DNA of 41,088 nt from DATJPD01 sp036394195 (GCA_036394195.1 DASWFO010000234.1:1-41088); one strand, 5' to 3'. Numbered from the stretch's first letter, positions 21,980 through 31,201 are shown. Notes: a model not told the origin generated them from the sequence alone. Numbers and translations are program-made.

Positions 21980-23464
21980 ATGCCCATTCGTCTTTCCCTG
22001 TCGCGCCAGACCATCGTGCCGCTGATCGTGGCCTGCGGCCTGTTCATGGAGAATCTCGATTCGACGGTGGTCGCGACCGCCCTGCCGTCGATCGCCCGCA
22101 CGCTCGGCGAGAATCCGCTGCGGCTGAACCTCGCGATCACCTCGTATCTGCTGAGCCTGGCCGTGTTCATTCCGCTGAGCGGCTGGCTCGCCGACCGCTT
22201 CGGGCCGCGCACGGTGTTCAGCTCGGCCATCCTGGTCTTCACCACCGGCTCGATCTGCTGCGGGCTGTCGCACTCGTTGGCCCAGCTGGTCGCGGGGCGC
22301 ATCGTCGAAGGGCTTGGCGGGGCCATGATGGTGCCGGTCGGCCGGCTGGTGTTGATGCGGACGGTGCCCAAGGCCGAGTTGGTCAACGCGATGACCTATC
22401 TGACCGTGCCGGCGCTGATCGGGCCGATCATGGGTCCGCCGCTCGGCGGCTTCATCGTGACCTACAGCTCGTGGCGCTGGATCTTCTTCATCAACATCCC
22501 GATCGGGATTCTCGGCGTGTTCCTGGCCCGCCGCTTCATTCCCGATGCGCGCGAGGACTCCGCCCGGCCGCTCGATGCCCGCGGCTTCGCCCTGGTGGCG
22601 CTCGGCCTCGTCGGGCTGATGTTCGGCTTCGAGACCATCGGTCGCGGCCTTCTGCCCAACGATCTCGTGGTGGCGCTGCTGGTCATGGGGGCCGTGTGCA
22701 CCGGCCTGTACGTGGTGCACGCGCGGCGCACGCCGCACCGCATCCTCGATCTCAGCCTGTTCCAGTACGTCACCTTCCGCGCCAACGTGATCGGCGGCAC
22801 CTTGTTCCGCACCGGCATCGGCGCCTTGCCGTTCCTGCTGCCGATGATGTTCCAGCTGGGCTTCGGGCTGACCGCGTTCTCCTCCGGCCTCCTGACCTTC
22901 ACCGCCACGGCCGGCGCCATGCTGATGAAGGTGACCGCGGCGCCGATCATCCGCCGGTTCGGGTTCCGCAACGTGCTGATCGGCAATGCGCTGATCAGCG
23001 GCGCGTTCCTGTTCAGCTACGCCCTGTTCACCCCGTCGACGCCGCACGCGGTGATCATCGCGACCCTGCTGATGGGCGGCTTCTTCCGCTCGCTGCAGTT
23101 CACCGCGCTGCACACCGTCGCCTATGCCGAGATTCCGCCGCCGCAGCTGAGCCAGGCGACGACGCTCGCCAGCATGGCCCAGCAGCTGGCGCAAAGCTTC
23201 GGCGTCGGGCTGGGCGCCTTGATCCTGCATCTGACCGTGTGGTGGACCGGCAGCGAGGAATTGAGCGCCCGCCACTTCGCGCTGGCCTTCATCGGCGTCG
23301 GCTGCGTCTCGATGCTGTCGCTGCCGTTTTTCTGGAAGCTGCCGGCCGATGCCGGGGAGGAGATCAGCGGCCGACGCTCCGGTACTGGCGGCGCCGCCGC
23401 GCTGGAGGCGGCGGCGCCTCTGGCCTCGCCGCCGGAAATCCCGCAGGATCGGCGCCGCGCATGA
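21980..23464 (+). CDS. MFS exporter, DHA2 (EmrB/QacA) family
   Basis: A 494-residue 14-span drug:proton antiporter. TM1 contains the DHA2 motif LFMENLDSTVVATALPSIA (aspartate in the first helix), motif A is GWLADRFGPRTVF between TM2 and TM3, and the antiporter motif C region in TM5 is ALIGPIMGPPLGGFIVTYSSWRWIFFINIPIG. These make it an EmrB/QacA-type exporter; substrate unknown. No periplasmic adaptor gene is adjacent. Its stop overlaps the thioesterase start (ATGA), so export and acyl-chain hydrolysis genes are co-translated. The TTGCA repeats upstream may control it. Confidence 0.92.
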   Translation: MPIRLSLSRQTIVPLIVACGLFMENLDSTVVATALPSIARTLGENPLRLNLAITSYLLSLAVFIPLSGWLADRFGPRTVFSSAILVFTTGSICCGLSHSLAQLVAGRIVEGLGGAMMVPVGRLVLMRTVPKAELVNAMTYLTVPALIGPIMGPPLGGFIVTYSSWRWIFFINIPIGILGVFLARRFIPDAREDSARPLDARGFALVALGLVGLMFGFETIGRGLLPNDLVVALLVMGAVCTGLYVVHARRTPHRILDLSLFQYVTFRANVIGGTLFRTGIGALPFLLPMMFQLGFGLTAFSSGLLTFTATAGAMLMKVTAAPIIRRFGFRNVLIGNALISGAFLFSYALFTPSTPHAVIIATLLMGGFFRSLQFTALHTVAYAEIPPPQLSQATTLASMAQQLAQSFGVGLGALILHLTVWWTGSEELSARHFALAFIGVGCVSMLSLPFFWKLPADAGEEISGRRSGTGGAAALEAAAPLASPPEIPQDRRRA

Positions 23465-23907
23465 GTGCGTCCGACGCATCGCCCGGCCGGCGCGGGGAGT
23501 ACCCGCATTTTCTCGCCATCCCGACGCGGTGGATGGACAACGACGTGTATCTGCACGTCAACAACGTCGTCTACTACTCCTATTTCGACACCGTGATTAA
23601 CCGCTACCTGATCGAGGCTGGCGGGCTCGATATCGCGAACAGCCCGGTGATCGGGATTGCCGTCGAGACGATGTGCCGGTTCCGCAAATCCTTCGCCTTC
23701 CCGGAGGTGGTCGATGCCGGCTTGCGGGTCGGCCATCTCGGCAACTCCTCGGTGCGCTACGAGATCGGCCTGTTCGGCGCCGGCGAGGACGAGGCGCGGG
23801 CCGAAGGGCATTTCGTGCATGTGTTCGTCGACCGCGTCGCCAACAAGCCAGTCGCGATCCCGGCGCGCATGCGGGACGCGCTGGCCCGCCTCAAGCCGGC
23901 GCCATGA
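23461..23907 (+). CDS. Acyl-CoA thioesterase, 4HBT/YbgC hotdog fold
   Basis: A 148-residue hotdog-fold thioesterase. The catalytic segment TRWMDNDVYLHVNNVVYYSYFDT carries Asp26 and the family HVNN motif (32-35); later strands (VIGIAVETMCRFRKSFAFPEVVDAGLRV) are typical. It hydrolyses an acyl-CoA thioester in the cytoplasm; chain type is unknown. It overlaps both neighbours by four bases (ATGA), so it is part of a tightly coupled operon. Confidence 0.9.
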   Translation: MSASDASPGRRGEYPHFLAIPTRWMDNDVYLHVNNVVYYSYFDTVINRYLIEAGGLDIANSPVIGIAVETMCRFRKSFAFPEVVDAGLRVGHLGNSSVRYEIGLFGAGEDEARAEGHFVHVFVDRVANKPVAIPARMRDALARLKPAP

Positions 23908-24785
23908 GCATGTCCGTGGGTCCGCGCCTGTACGACATGCAGGTTTTGTCGCCGAGCGGCTTCGTCCGGCTGGCCTGGGCGGAGTGGGGGGCCGACGACG
24001 CCGAGCGGGTCGTCATCTGCTGTCACGGCCTGACCCGCAACGGCCGCGACTTCGATGCGCTCGCGTCGGTCCTGGCGTCGACCGGCTGGCGCGTGGTGGC
24101 CCCCGATATTCCCGGCCGCGGCCGCAGCGAGTGGCTGCGGCGTGCCGAAGACTACATCTATCCGTTCTATCTCTCGGCGATGGCGGCGCTGATCGGGCGG
24201 CTGCGGATCGCCAGTGTCGACTGGGTCGGGACGTCGATGGGCGGCCTGATCGGCATGATGCTGGCGGCCCAGCCCGGCACGCCGATCCGCCGGCTGGTGC
24301 TGAACGACATCGGCGCCCTGATACCCAAGGTGTCGCTCGAGCGCCTCGCCGACTATGTTGGGCACGATCCGCGCTTTGAGACCCTGGACGCGCTGGAGGC
24401 GTATCTGCGCCATGTCCACGCGCCGTTCGGCGCGCTGACCGACGCCGAGTGGCGGCACCTGGCGACATACAGCTCGGCTCCCGCCGAGCGCGGCCATCTG
24501 CGCCTGCATTACGACCCCGCGATCGCCAAGGCGTTCGTGGCCGGGAAGATCGAGGACGTGGCGCTGTGGCCGGTGTGGGACGCCGTGGCGTGTCCGACCT
24601 TGCTGCTGCGCGGCGCCGCGTCCGACCTGCTTCTGCCGGCGACGGCGGCGGAGATGACAAGGCGCGGGGCGGCCGCCCTGCGCGGCCAGGTCGAGCTCCG
24701 CGAGATTGCAGGTGCCGGCCACGCGCCGGCCCTGATGGCGGCGGACCAGACGGCCCTGGTCGGCGATTTTCTCGCCCGGTCCTGA
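23904..24785 (+). CDS. Alpha/beta hydrolase
   Basis: A 293-residue alpha/beta hydrolase fold protein. The oxyanion motif is CCHGLTRNGRDF (HG at 41-42), the nucleophile elbow GTSMGG has Ser111, the likely acid is Asp241 (GAASDLLLP) and the base His273 (GAGHAPAL), so the triad is complete. It resembles esterases, lactonases and C-C hydrolases of this group; the substrate is unknown. It starts within the stop of the thioesterase gene and is followed by an epimerase-like gene after four bases. Confidence 0.9.
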   Translation: MSMSVGPRLYDMQVLSPSGFVRLAWAEWGADDAERVVICCHGLTRNGRDFDALASVLASTGWRVVAPDIPGRGRSEWLRRAEDYIYPFYLSAMAALIGRLRIASVDWVGTSMGGLIGMMLAAQPGTPIRRLVLNDIGALIPKVSLERLADYVGHDPRFETLDALEAYLRHVHAPFGALTDAEWRHLATYSSAPAERGHLRLHYDPAIAKAFVAGKIEDVALWPVWDAVACPTLLLRGAASDLLLPATAAEMTRRGAAALRGQVELREIAGAGHAPALMAADQTALVGDFLARS

Positions 24786-24789
24786 CGTC

Positions 24790-25707
24790 ATGGCGGGCCC
24801 GCCCCCGCTTGTCCGGCTCGCGGCCGGTCCGTTCGTCGCCGAGCTCTGTCCCGAAGTCGGCGGTTCGCTGGCGCGGTTCGTCGGCTGGGGCCACGACCTC
24901 CTGCGGCCGGTCAGCGACGCGGACCTCGCGGCGCGCGAGCCGCGCCGGCTGGGCTGCTATCCGCTGATCCCGTTTTCAAATCGCGTGCGCGAGGCGCAGT
25001 TCATCTTCGACGGCGAGCGCTATCGGCTCGCCCGCAACTTCCTGCCCGAGCCGCACGCCATCCATGGCAATGCCTGGCAGCGCGCCTGGCAGGTCGACCG
25101 GCAGGCGGCGGACGCGGCACGGCTGGTGCTGGTGCATGATCCGGCGCGCGACGGCGCCGCCCCGTGGCCGTTCGCCTATCGCGCCGCGCTCGACTTTCAG
25201 CTGGCGGCCGAGGGTCTGACGGTGCGGCTCAGCGTCGAGAACACCGACCGGCGCCGCATGCCCGCCGGGTTCGGCTTGCACCCGTTTTTCCCGCTGACGA
25301 CCGGCACGCGGCTGGCCGCGCGGCTGGAGGGCGTGTGGCTGAACGACGAGCGGAAGCTGCCGGAAAGCCACGTCGCCCTGCCCCCGGCCTGGGACTTCAC
25401 ATCGCCGGCCCCGGTGCCGCCGCTCAGCGTCGACAACTGCTTCACCGGCTGGGCGGGTGCGGCCAGGCTCGAATGGCCGGACCGGGGCCTCAGGCTCGAC
25501 ATCGACGCGTCGGCGGCGTTGGGCAATCTGGTGATCTTCGTGCCCCAGGCGCACGATTATTTTTGTGTCGAGCCGGTGAGCAACGTGAACGACGGCTTCA
25601 CCCTCGCCGCGGCGGGAGTCGCCAACACCGGCGTCGTGGCGCTCGCACCCGGCGAGACGCTCGCCGGGGAGATCCGCTTCAAGCCGGCGCTGCTCAGTCG
25701 AGCTTGA
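24790..25707 (+). CDS. Aldose 1-epimerase-like protein
   Basis: A 305-residue galactose mutarotase-fold protein. Typical blocks: VGGSLARFVGWGHDLLRP, GCYPLIPFSNRVREAQFIFDGERYRL, HAIHGNAWQRAWQV (the HG-type catalytic His region), GFGLHPFFPL (second His, sugar binding), NCFTGW and FCVEPVSNVNDGF (conserved Glu). The order and spacing fit the GalM superfamily; the sugar substrate is unspecified. The last gene of the MFS operon, it converges with the minus-strand receptor gene and overlaps it by 14 bases. Confidence 0.88.
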   Translation: MAGPPPLVRLAAGPFVAELCPEVGGSLARFVGWGHDLLRPVSDADLAAREPRRLGCYPLIPFSNRVREAQFIFDGERYRLARNFLPEPHAIHGNAWQRAWQVDRQAADAARLVLVHDPARDGAAPWPFAYRAALDFQLAAEGLTVRLSVENTDRRRMPAGFGLHPFFPLTTGTRLAARLEGVWLNDERKLPESHVALPPAWDFTSPAPVPPLSVDNCFTGWAGAARLEWPDRGLRLDIDASAALGNLVIFVPQAHDYFCVEPVSNVNDGFTLAAAGVANTGVVALAPGETLAGEIRFKPALLSRA

Positions 25708-26659
25708 TGTTCGCCGTCTGGATGATCGCCGCCCATTTCGCCTGGTCGGCGGCGATTTCGGCCGCGAACGCCGCGGGCGTGGCGCCGCGCGGCACCGTGC
25801 CGAGGTCGACCAGCCGCCGGCCGAGGTCGGCGTTGAGGAAGCCGACGATGTCGCGATTGAGGCGGGCGACGACCGGTGCTGGCGTGCCGGCGGGTGCAAA
25901 CATCCCGTACCAGGTCGAGCTCTCGAAGCCGGGTAATCCGGCTTCGGCGAGCGTCGGCACGTCGGGCAGGGCGCGCACGCGCTGCGTCGTGGTGACGCCG
26001 ATGACCGTGAACGCGCCGGCCTGCACCTGCTCGATCACCGCCGGGACCTGATGGAACATCGCCTGGATCTGGCCGCCCAGCAGGTCGGCCGTCGCCTGCG
26101 GCGAGCCGCGATAGGGGATGTGGATCAGGTCGACCTTGGTGAACGCCTTGAACTGCTCGCCGGCGAGATGCATCGACGTGCCGTTGCCGCTCGAGCCGTA
26201 ATTGATCTTGCCGGGATTGGCGCGCGCCAGCGCCAGGAACTCGCGGAGGTCCTTGGCCGGCACCGCCTTGTTCAGGATCAGGATGTTCGGCACGTCGCAG
26301 AGCGGGGTGATCGGCGCGAAATCCTTCTGCGCGTCGAACGGCAGGTTGCGGTAGAGGGCGGGGTTGATCGCGTGCGTGCCCGACGTGCCGAAATACAGCG
26401 TGTAGCCATCGGGCGTCGACTTGGCGACGGCGTCGGTGCCGACATTGCCGCCCGCACCCGGACGCGGATCGACGATCACGGTCTGGCCGAGAGTGCGGCT
26501 CAGCGAATCGCTGACCAGGCGTGCCACGACGTCGACACCCGATCCGGCGGGGAAGCCGGTGATGATCTTGAGCGGGCGGTTGGGCCAGTCCTGCTGAGCC
26601 GCCGCCGGGCCCGCCAGGCCGGAGAGTGCCAGAAGCGTCGTCAGGATCGCCCGGATCAT
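25694..26659 (-). CDS. TTT-family (Bug/TctC) solute receptor
   Basis: A 321-residue periplasmic binding protein with a signal peptide (MIRAILTTLLALSGLAGPAAA). Bug-family marks: WPNRPLKIITGFPAGSGVDVVARLVSDSL, VDPRPGAGGNVGTDAVAKSTPDGYTLYFGTSGTHAINPALYRNLPFDAQKDFAPI, INYGSSGNGTSMHLAGEQFK, HIPYRGSPQATADLLGGQIQAMF. It delivers a carboxylate-type ligand to the TctBA permease. It is the last gene of the minus-strand operon tctB-tctA-SDR-receptor; GGAGGGG precedes the ATG. Confidence 0.93.
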   Translation of the reverse strand: MIRAILTTLLALSGLAGPAAAQQDWPNRPLKIITGFPAGSGVDVVARLVSDSLSRTLGQTVIVDPRPGAGGNVGTDAVAKSTPDGYTLYFGTSGTHAINPALYRNLPFDAQKDFAPITPLCDVPNILILNKAVPAKDLREFLALARANPGKINYGSSGNGTSMHLAGEQFKAFTKVDLIHIPYRGSPQATADLLGGQIQAMFHQVPAVIEQVQAGAFTVIGVTTTQRVRALPDVPTLAEAGLPGFESSTWYGMFAPAGTPAPVVARLNRDIVGFLNADLGRRLVDLGTVPRGATPAAFAAEIAADQAKWAAIIQTANIKLD

Positions 26660-26689
26660 GCTGCCCCTCCGTTCCGATCTACGCGCGCG

Positions 26690-27445
26690 TCACAATGTCA
26701 GCCCGCCGTCGACATGGATCGTCTGCCCGGTCACGTAGCCGGCATCGGCAGACAAGAGGAAGGCGACGACGCCCGCGACGTCGTCGGGCGTGCCCAGCCG
26801 GCCCAGCGGCACCCGGTCGGCGGCGCGCTGCCACGCCTCCTGGCTCAGCGCCGCATGCGCGCCGCTGTCTTTCTGCGTATAGCCGGGGACGACGCAGTTG
26901 ACGGTGACGCCCGCCGGCGCCAGCTGCGCCGCCAGCGATTTGGCGAGGCCTTCGAGCCCGGCCTTGGCCGCGGCCGACGCGGGGAACAGATCGCCGCCGA
27001 GACGGAACACGTGGGCCACGAACGAGCTGATCGCCACCACCCGCCCCGAGGGTGCGGCCTCAAGCGCGGGCAGGGCGGCGGTGACCAGCCGGAAGAACGC
27101 GCCGGTGATCGCCGTGAACGAGGCCTGAAGGCCGGCATCGTCGAGGGCGCCGAAGGTCCGCTTGTCGGCGAAGCCCGCATTGCTCACCAGGTGATCGAGG
27201 CGGCCGAACCGGTCGAGCGTCTCCCCGACGATGCGGCCCGCCACCGCCGCGTCGGTGAGGTCGCCGAGCACGAGATGCGTGTCGGCGCCGGCCGCTCGGG
27301 CGGCCGCGGCGACGCGGTCGAGCCCGTCGCGGTTGGCGCGGGTATGGAGGACGAGCGTGCGCTCGGGTGAGGCGAGACGGCGGCAGATCGCGGCGCCGAT
27401 GCCGCTGGCGGCCCCGGTGACGAGCGTGACCGCCGACGGGCTCAC
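26690..27445 (-). CDS. Short-chain dehydrogenase-like, degenerate active site
   Basis: A 251-residue SDR. Cofactor motifs are intact: TGAASGIG (10-17), the NAG motif (89-91), and the C-terminal segment with TGQTIHVDGGLTL. The catalytic tetrad is not: the position four before Lys161 (FPASAAAKAG) is Ser157 instead of Tyr, and the usual asparagine in the helix-4 motif is replaced (ASFTAITGAFF, Ala112). The active-site serine (SS at 140-141) and Lys161 remain. The DNA reads cleanly without frameshift, so this is not an obvious pseudogene. It starts at GTG 27445, 16 bases after tctA, within a transporter operon; it may bind nucleotide without oxidoreductase activity or use a different mechanism. 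Confidence 0.83.
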   Translation of the reverse strand: MSPSAVTLVTGAASGIGAAICRRLASPERTLVLHTRANRDGLDRVAAAARAAGADTHLVLGDLTDAAVAGRIVGETLDRFGRLDHLVSNAGFADKRTFGALDDAGLQASFTAITGAFFRLVTAALPALEAAPSGRVVAISSFVAHVFRLGGDLFPASAAAKAGLEGLAKSLAAQLAPAGVTVNCVVPGYTQKDSGAHAALSQEAWQRAADRVPLGRLGTPDDVAGVVAFLLSADAGYVTGQTIHVDGGLTL

Positions 27446-27461
27446 GGCGCCGCCGGCCTCG

Positions 27462-28958
27462 TCACTCGGTGAACGCGACCTCGCGGGTCTTGCGGAACGC
27501 CGGCAAGAGCACGATCGCCAGCAGGGCGAAGGCCACGATCAGCAGGCCGGCGCTGATCGGCCGCTGCGCGAAGACCAGCGGGTCGCCGCGCGACAGCACC
27601 AGTGCGCGCCGCAGGTTCTCTTCCATCAGCGGCCCCAGGATGAATCCCAGGATCAGCGGCGCCGGCTCGCAGCCGAGCTTGATGAAGATGTAGCCCAGGA
27701 ACCCGAACAGCGCGGTCATGCCGACCTCGAAGGTCGAGCTGTTCACGCTGTACACGCCGATGCTGCACAGCATGAGGATGCAGGGGAACAGCATCCGGTA
27801 CGGCACGTTCAGCAGCCGCACCCACAAGCCGATCATCGGCAGGTTGATGACCAGCAGCATGGCGTTGCCGACCCACATGCTGGCGATCATCCCCCAGAAC
27901 AGCTCGGGCTGCTGCGTCATCACGCGCGGCCCCGGGGCGATGCCCTGGATGGTCATGGCGCCGATCATCAGCGCCATCACCGGGTTGGAGGGAATGCCAA
28001 GGGTGAGCAGCGGGATGAACGAGGTCTGGGCGCCGGCATTGTTCGCGGACTCGGGCCCCGCGACGCCTTCGACGGCGCCGTGGCCGAACCGCTCGGGCGT
28101 CCGCGAGACCTTTTTCTCCAGCGTATAGGCCGCGAACGACGCCAGCAGGGCGCCGCCGCCCGGCAGCACGCCGAGGATCGCGCCGAGGCCGGTGCCGCGC
28201 AACACCGCGGGCCATGCCAGCTTGAACTCCTCCATGGTCGGCCACAGCTTGCCGATCACGGCGCTGACCTTGCGGCCCTCGGTCCTCTCCAGGTTGATGA
28301 TGATTTCGGCGGCACCGAACAGGCCCATCGCCACCAGGACGAAGTTGATGCCGTCCGACAGATCCGGCAGCCCGAAGGTGAACCGCTGCTGGCCCGAGTT
28401 GAGGTCGGTGCCGACGATGCCCATCAACAGGCCGAGGAAGATCATGGCGAAGGCCTTGGGCAGCGACCCGCGGGCCAGCACCACGGCACCGGTCAGGCCG
28501 AGCACCATCAGCGAGAAATATTCGGCCGCGCCGAACGACAACGCGACGCGGGCGAGCGGCGGGCTCGCCGCCGCGATCAGCATGGTCGAGACGGTGCCGG
28601 CGAAGAACGACCCCAGCGCGGCGATGCAGAGGGCGGACCCGGCGCGCCCCTTCAACGCCATCTTATGCCCGTCGATACAGGTGACGACCGACGACGATTC
28701 GCCGGGCAGGTTGACCAGGATGGCGGTGGTCGAGCCGCCATACTGGGCGCCGTAGTAGATGCCGGCCAGCATGATCAGCGCCGGGGTCGGCGGCAGATAG
28801 AAGGTGGTGGGCAGCAGCATCGCCAGGGTGGCGACGGGGCCGATGCCCGGCAGGACGCCGATCAGGGTGCCGATCAGGGCGCCGATGAGGCAGAAGAAGA
28901 CGTTCTGAAGCCCCAGCGCGACGCTGAAACCGAGATAGAGATTGTGGAAGAGGTCCAT
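27462..28958 (-). CDS. tctA: Tripartite tricarboxylate transporter large permease TctA
   Basis: A 498-residue membrane protein with about 11-12 spans. TctA marks include GTLIGVLPGIGPVATLAMLLPTTF near the N terminus, GIYYGAQYGGSTTAILVNLPGESSSVVTCIDGHKMA, and GVAGPESANNAGAQTSFIPLLTLGIPSNPVMALMIGAM. It moves a carboxylate bound by the receptor across the inner membrane with TctB. It follows tctB by 12 bases in the minus-strand operon. Confidence 0.95.
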   Translation of the reverse strand: MDLFHNLYLGFSVALGLQNVFFCLIGALIGTLIGVLPGIGPVATLAMLLPTTFYLPPTPALIMLAGIYYGAQYGGSTTAILVNLPGESSSVVTCIDGHKMALKGRAGSALCIAALGSFFAGTVSTMLIAAASPPLARVALSFGAAEYFSLMVLGLTGAVVLARGSLPKAFAMIFLGLLMGIVGTDLNSGQQRFTFGLPDLSDGINFVLVAMGLFGAAEIIINLERTEGRKVSAVIGKLWPTMEEFKLAWPAVLRGTGLGAILGVLPGGGALLASFAAYTLEKKVSRTPERFGHGAVEGVAGPESANNAGAQTSFIPLLTLGIPSNPVMALMIGAMTIQGIAPGPRVMTQQPELFWGMIASMWVGNAMLLVINLPMIGLWVRLLNVPYRMLFPCILMLCSIGVYSVNSSTFEVGMTALFGFLGYIFIKLGCEPAPLILGFILGPLMEENLRRALVLSRGDPLVFAQRPISAGLLIVAFALLAIVLLPAFRKTREVAFTE

Positions 28959-28970
28959 GATCGCGCTCGC

Positions 28971-29423
28971 TCAGAAATGCGGCCAGATGTCCATCGGCAG
29001 GCCGAGGGCGTGGATGAACACGAAGACGGAAACGACGGCAAAGCAGACCGCCAGGATGATCTGTTCGCGCAGGCGGAACTCCGGGCCACCGAACGCGCCG
29101 ACCACCATCGAGGCGATCGTCGCCGCCGGCAGGCCGGCCCGCTCGATCAACAGCGCGAACGCGAGGAACGACGCGCAGACGGCGATCAGCGGCTTGAAGT
29201 ACCAGCGCTCCAGCGGCTCGCCTTCGATCGCCGTGCCTTTGATGGCGATGCCGGCGCCCAGCACGATGAGGCACCACGAGAGCATCATCGGAAAATATCC
29301 GGGGCCCATGCGCAAGGCGGTGCCCACCGGATAGTCGCGCGCGATCCACAGCGCGACGAGGCCCCAGCCAACGAACATCAGGCCAGCGACCGTGTCCTGG
29401 TTCCAGTGAAAACGCATTCGCAT
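28971..29423 (-). CDS. tctB: Tripartite tricarboxylate transporter small subunit TctB
   Basis: A 150-residue four-span membrane protein. It starts MRMRFHWNQDTVAGLMFVGWGLVALWIARDYPVGTALRMGPGYFPMML; the segment MGPGYFP is the TctB signature. It pairs with the TctA encoded next and is the first gene of the minus-strand operon. No separate receptor precedes it; the receptor gene is at the distal end. Confidence 0.92.
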   Translation of the reverse strand: MRMRFHWNQDTVAGLMFVGWGLVALWIARDYPVGTALRMGPGYFPMMLSWCLIVLGAGIAIKGTAIEGEPLERWYFKPLIAVCASFLAFALLIERAGLPAATIASMVVGAFGGPEFRLREQIILAVCFAVVSVFVFIHALGLPMDIWPHF

Positions 29424-29711
29424 GGTTGGGACGCTCTCCCCCCGGTTATTCGTTGCGGGGCGCTACGATAGTGAAGTTTGTGTAAGGTGCAATAGAGGAT
29501 TTTGCTCAATATTTCTACGCCTTCCGGCCGTACCTCGGGCAAACGTTAAGGTGCCGCGACGCGCGCGTGATGCTGCAGTGCGTCACGCCGCGCGACCCGC
29601 GGTCGGGTTGCGAGCGAAGATGCGGCAAGATAAGGTCCGGGCCGGTGTTGCGGTTTCATATCTGCCCAAAAACGAAGGCAGATTCATCAAGTCGACGCCG
29701 GAGGAAGCAGC
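29424..29711 (+). promoter_or_regulatory. Divergent control region between two TTT operons
   Basis: 288 bases between the divergent tctB (minus) and receptor (plus) genes. An AT-richer core (about 29455-29520) holds GCAA-9-TTGC (29491-29507), a possible operator, and promoter-like DNA, but I could not fix -35/-10 pairs. No regulator gene for either operon is encoded next to it. Confidence 0.4.
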
Positions 29712-30686
29712 ATGAGTCGGGCCCTGGTCACGGTCTGGTGTGTGGTGGTCGCGGCTCTTTGGATCGGATCGGCCGCCGCCCAGGGCTTTCCGCAGCGTCC
29801 CATCACCGTCGTCATCCCGTTTCCGCCGGGCGGCGTCGCCGACCAGACCGCACGGCCGCTCGCGGCCTCGATGGAGAAGATCCTGAAGCAGCCGGTGGTC
29901 CTCCTGAACAAGGCAGGGGCCGGCGGGGCCGTCGGGATGCAGTCGGTGTCTGGCGCCAGGCCGGATGGCTACACGCTGCTGATGGCGCTCTCCAGCATCT
30001 CTATCATTCCCGAAGCCGACAAGCTGTTCGACCGTCAGCCGGCCTACGCGGTCGATCAGTTTGCACCCGTGGCGCTCATCGCCGCCGATCCGACCGTCCT
30101 CGTGGTGCGCGCCGACAGCCCGTGGAAGTCGGTGCAGGATTTCGTCGCCGACGCCAAGGCGCATCCCAACCAGTTCGCGTTCTCGTCGTCGGGCATCTAC
30201 GGGACGCTGCACATGGCGATGGCGATGTTCACGACCGCTGCCGGCATTCAGCTGCGCCACGTTCCGTTCACCGGCGGCGGCCCGGCGTTGACCGCACTTC
30301 TCGGCAACAACGTGCAGGCGCTGGCGTCCGGACCGGGTCCGGTGCTGGCGCAGATCCAGGCCGGGGCGCTCCGGCCGCTGGCGCAGTGGGGCGACAAGCG
30401 CATCGCGGCCTTGCCGGACGTGCCGACCTTCAAGGAGCTGGGCTACAAGGACGTCGAGTTCTACATCTGGGCCGGGATGTTCGCGCCGAAGGCGACGCCG
30501 GCGCCGGTCATGACCACCTTGCGCGACGCCGTCCGCCGCTCGGTCGTCGATCCCGATTTCAAGACGACCATGGACAATCTGGGCTCGCCGATCGTCTATC
30601 TCGACGCGCCCGAGTTCCAGAAATTCTACGACGCCGACGCCGCGCGGCTCACCGCGGCTGTGCGCCGCGTCGGCCGCGTCGAGTAG
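29712..30686 (+). CDS. TTT-family (Bug/TctC) solute receptor, second copy
   Basis: A 324-residue periplasmic receptor with a signal peptide (ALVTVWCVVVAALWIGSAAAQ). Bug marks are FPQRPITVVIPFPPGGVADQTARPLAASM, LLNKAGAGGAVGMQSVSGARPDGYTLLMAL, FAFSSSGIYGTLHMAMAMF, HVPFTGGGPALTALLGNNVQAL. It differs clearly from the receptor at 25694, so it should bind a different ligand. GAGGAAG precedes the ATG. It is the first gene of the plus-strand operon, receptor-tctB-tctA-aldolase-ubiX-TIGR02444. Confidence 0.93.
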   Translation: MSRALVTVWCVVVAALWIGSAAAQGFPQRPITVVIPFPPGGVADQTARPLAASMEKILKQPVVLLNKAGAGGAVGMQSVSGARPDGYTLLMALSSISIIPEADKLFDRQPAYAVDQFAPVALIAADPTVLVVRADSPWKSVQDFVADAKAHPNQFAFSSSGIYGTLHMAMAMFTTAAGIQLRHVPFTGGGPALTALLGNNVQALASGPGPVLAQIQAGALRPLAQWGDKRIAALPDVPTFKELGYKDVEFYIWAGMFAPKATPAPVMTTLRDAVRRSVVDPDFKTTMDNLGSPIVYLDAPEFQKFYDADAARLTAAVRRVGRVE

Positions 30687-30709
30687 GCGCTGCGACCGAT
30701 CGCACGTCC

Positions 30710-31201
30710 ATGGGCGATCCAACTCAGGCGGAGCCCTCCCGCGCGGCACCCGGCGGCACCTGGCGGAGCGACCGCATCGCCGGCGCCGGGTTGGCTCTGT
30801 TCGCGGCCGTCGTCGCCTGGCAGACCCGAACCCTGCCGATCGGCACGCTGAGCAATCCCGGTCCGGGCTACATGCCGCTGGTGCTGGCCGCCGTGCTGGC
30901 GGCGCTCGGCCTGCTCGTGGCGTGGCGCGGCGGGGAGTCGATCGCGCTCCGCGATCTCCGCTGGCCGGAGCTTGGGCATGCGGTGAAGATCCTCGGCTCC
31001 TGTGCGTTCGCGGCGGCGGCGTTCGAGCCGCTCGGCTTCCGGCTCACCGTGCTCGCGGTGTCGATCTTCCTGATCGGCGTGATCGAGCGGCGCCCGCCGC
31101 TGGCTGTGGCGCTGGTGTCCTTCGCCCTGTCCTTCGGCACGTTTTATCTGTTCAACGATCTCCTGAAGACGCCGCTTCCCGTCGGCGTCCTCGGGATCTG
31201 A
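30710..31201 (+). CDS. tctB: Tripartite tricarboxylate transporter small subunit TctB, second copy
   Basis: A 163-residue four-span protein. Its marks are RIAGAGLALFAAVVAWQTRTLPIG and the TctB signature NPGPGYMPLVLA, followed by further helices ending in GTFYLFNDLLKTPLPVGVLG. ATG 30710 gives a protein of normal family size; a much longer open frame upstream is non-coding in this frame and overlaps the receptor gene. It is three bases before tctA. Confidence 0.9.
   Translation: MGDPTQAEPSRAAPGGTWRSDRIAGAGLALFAAVVAWQTRTLPIGTLSNPGPGYMPLVLAAVLAALGLLVAWRGGESIALRDLRWPELGHAVKILGSCAFAAAAFEPLGFRLTVLAVSIFLIGVIERRPPLAVALVSFALSFGTFYLFNDLLKTPLPVGVLGI

Noticed and set aside
27231..29471. A 746-codon open frame on the plus strand, and similar long frames such as 4805-6511 (minus) and 30626-32746 (minus)
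   Set aside because: They lie antisense to clear TctA/TctB, DUF1259-ABC and TctC/TctA genes, are rich in Arg, Gln, His, Gly and Asp as expected for reverse frames of GC-rich genes, and show no family motifs.
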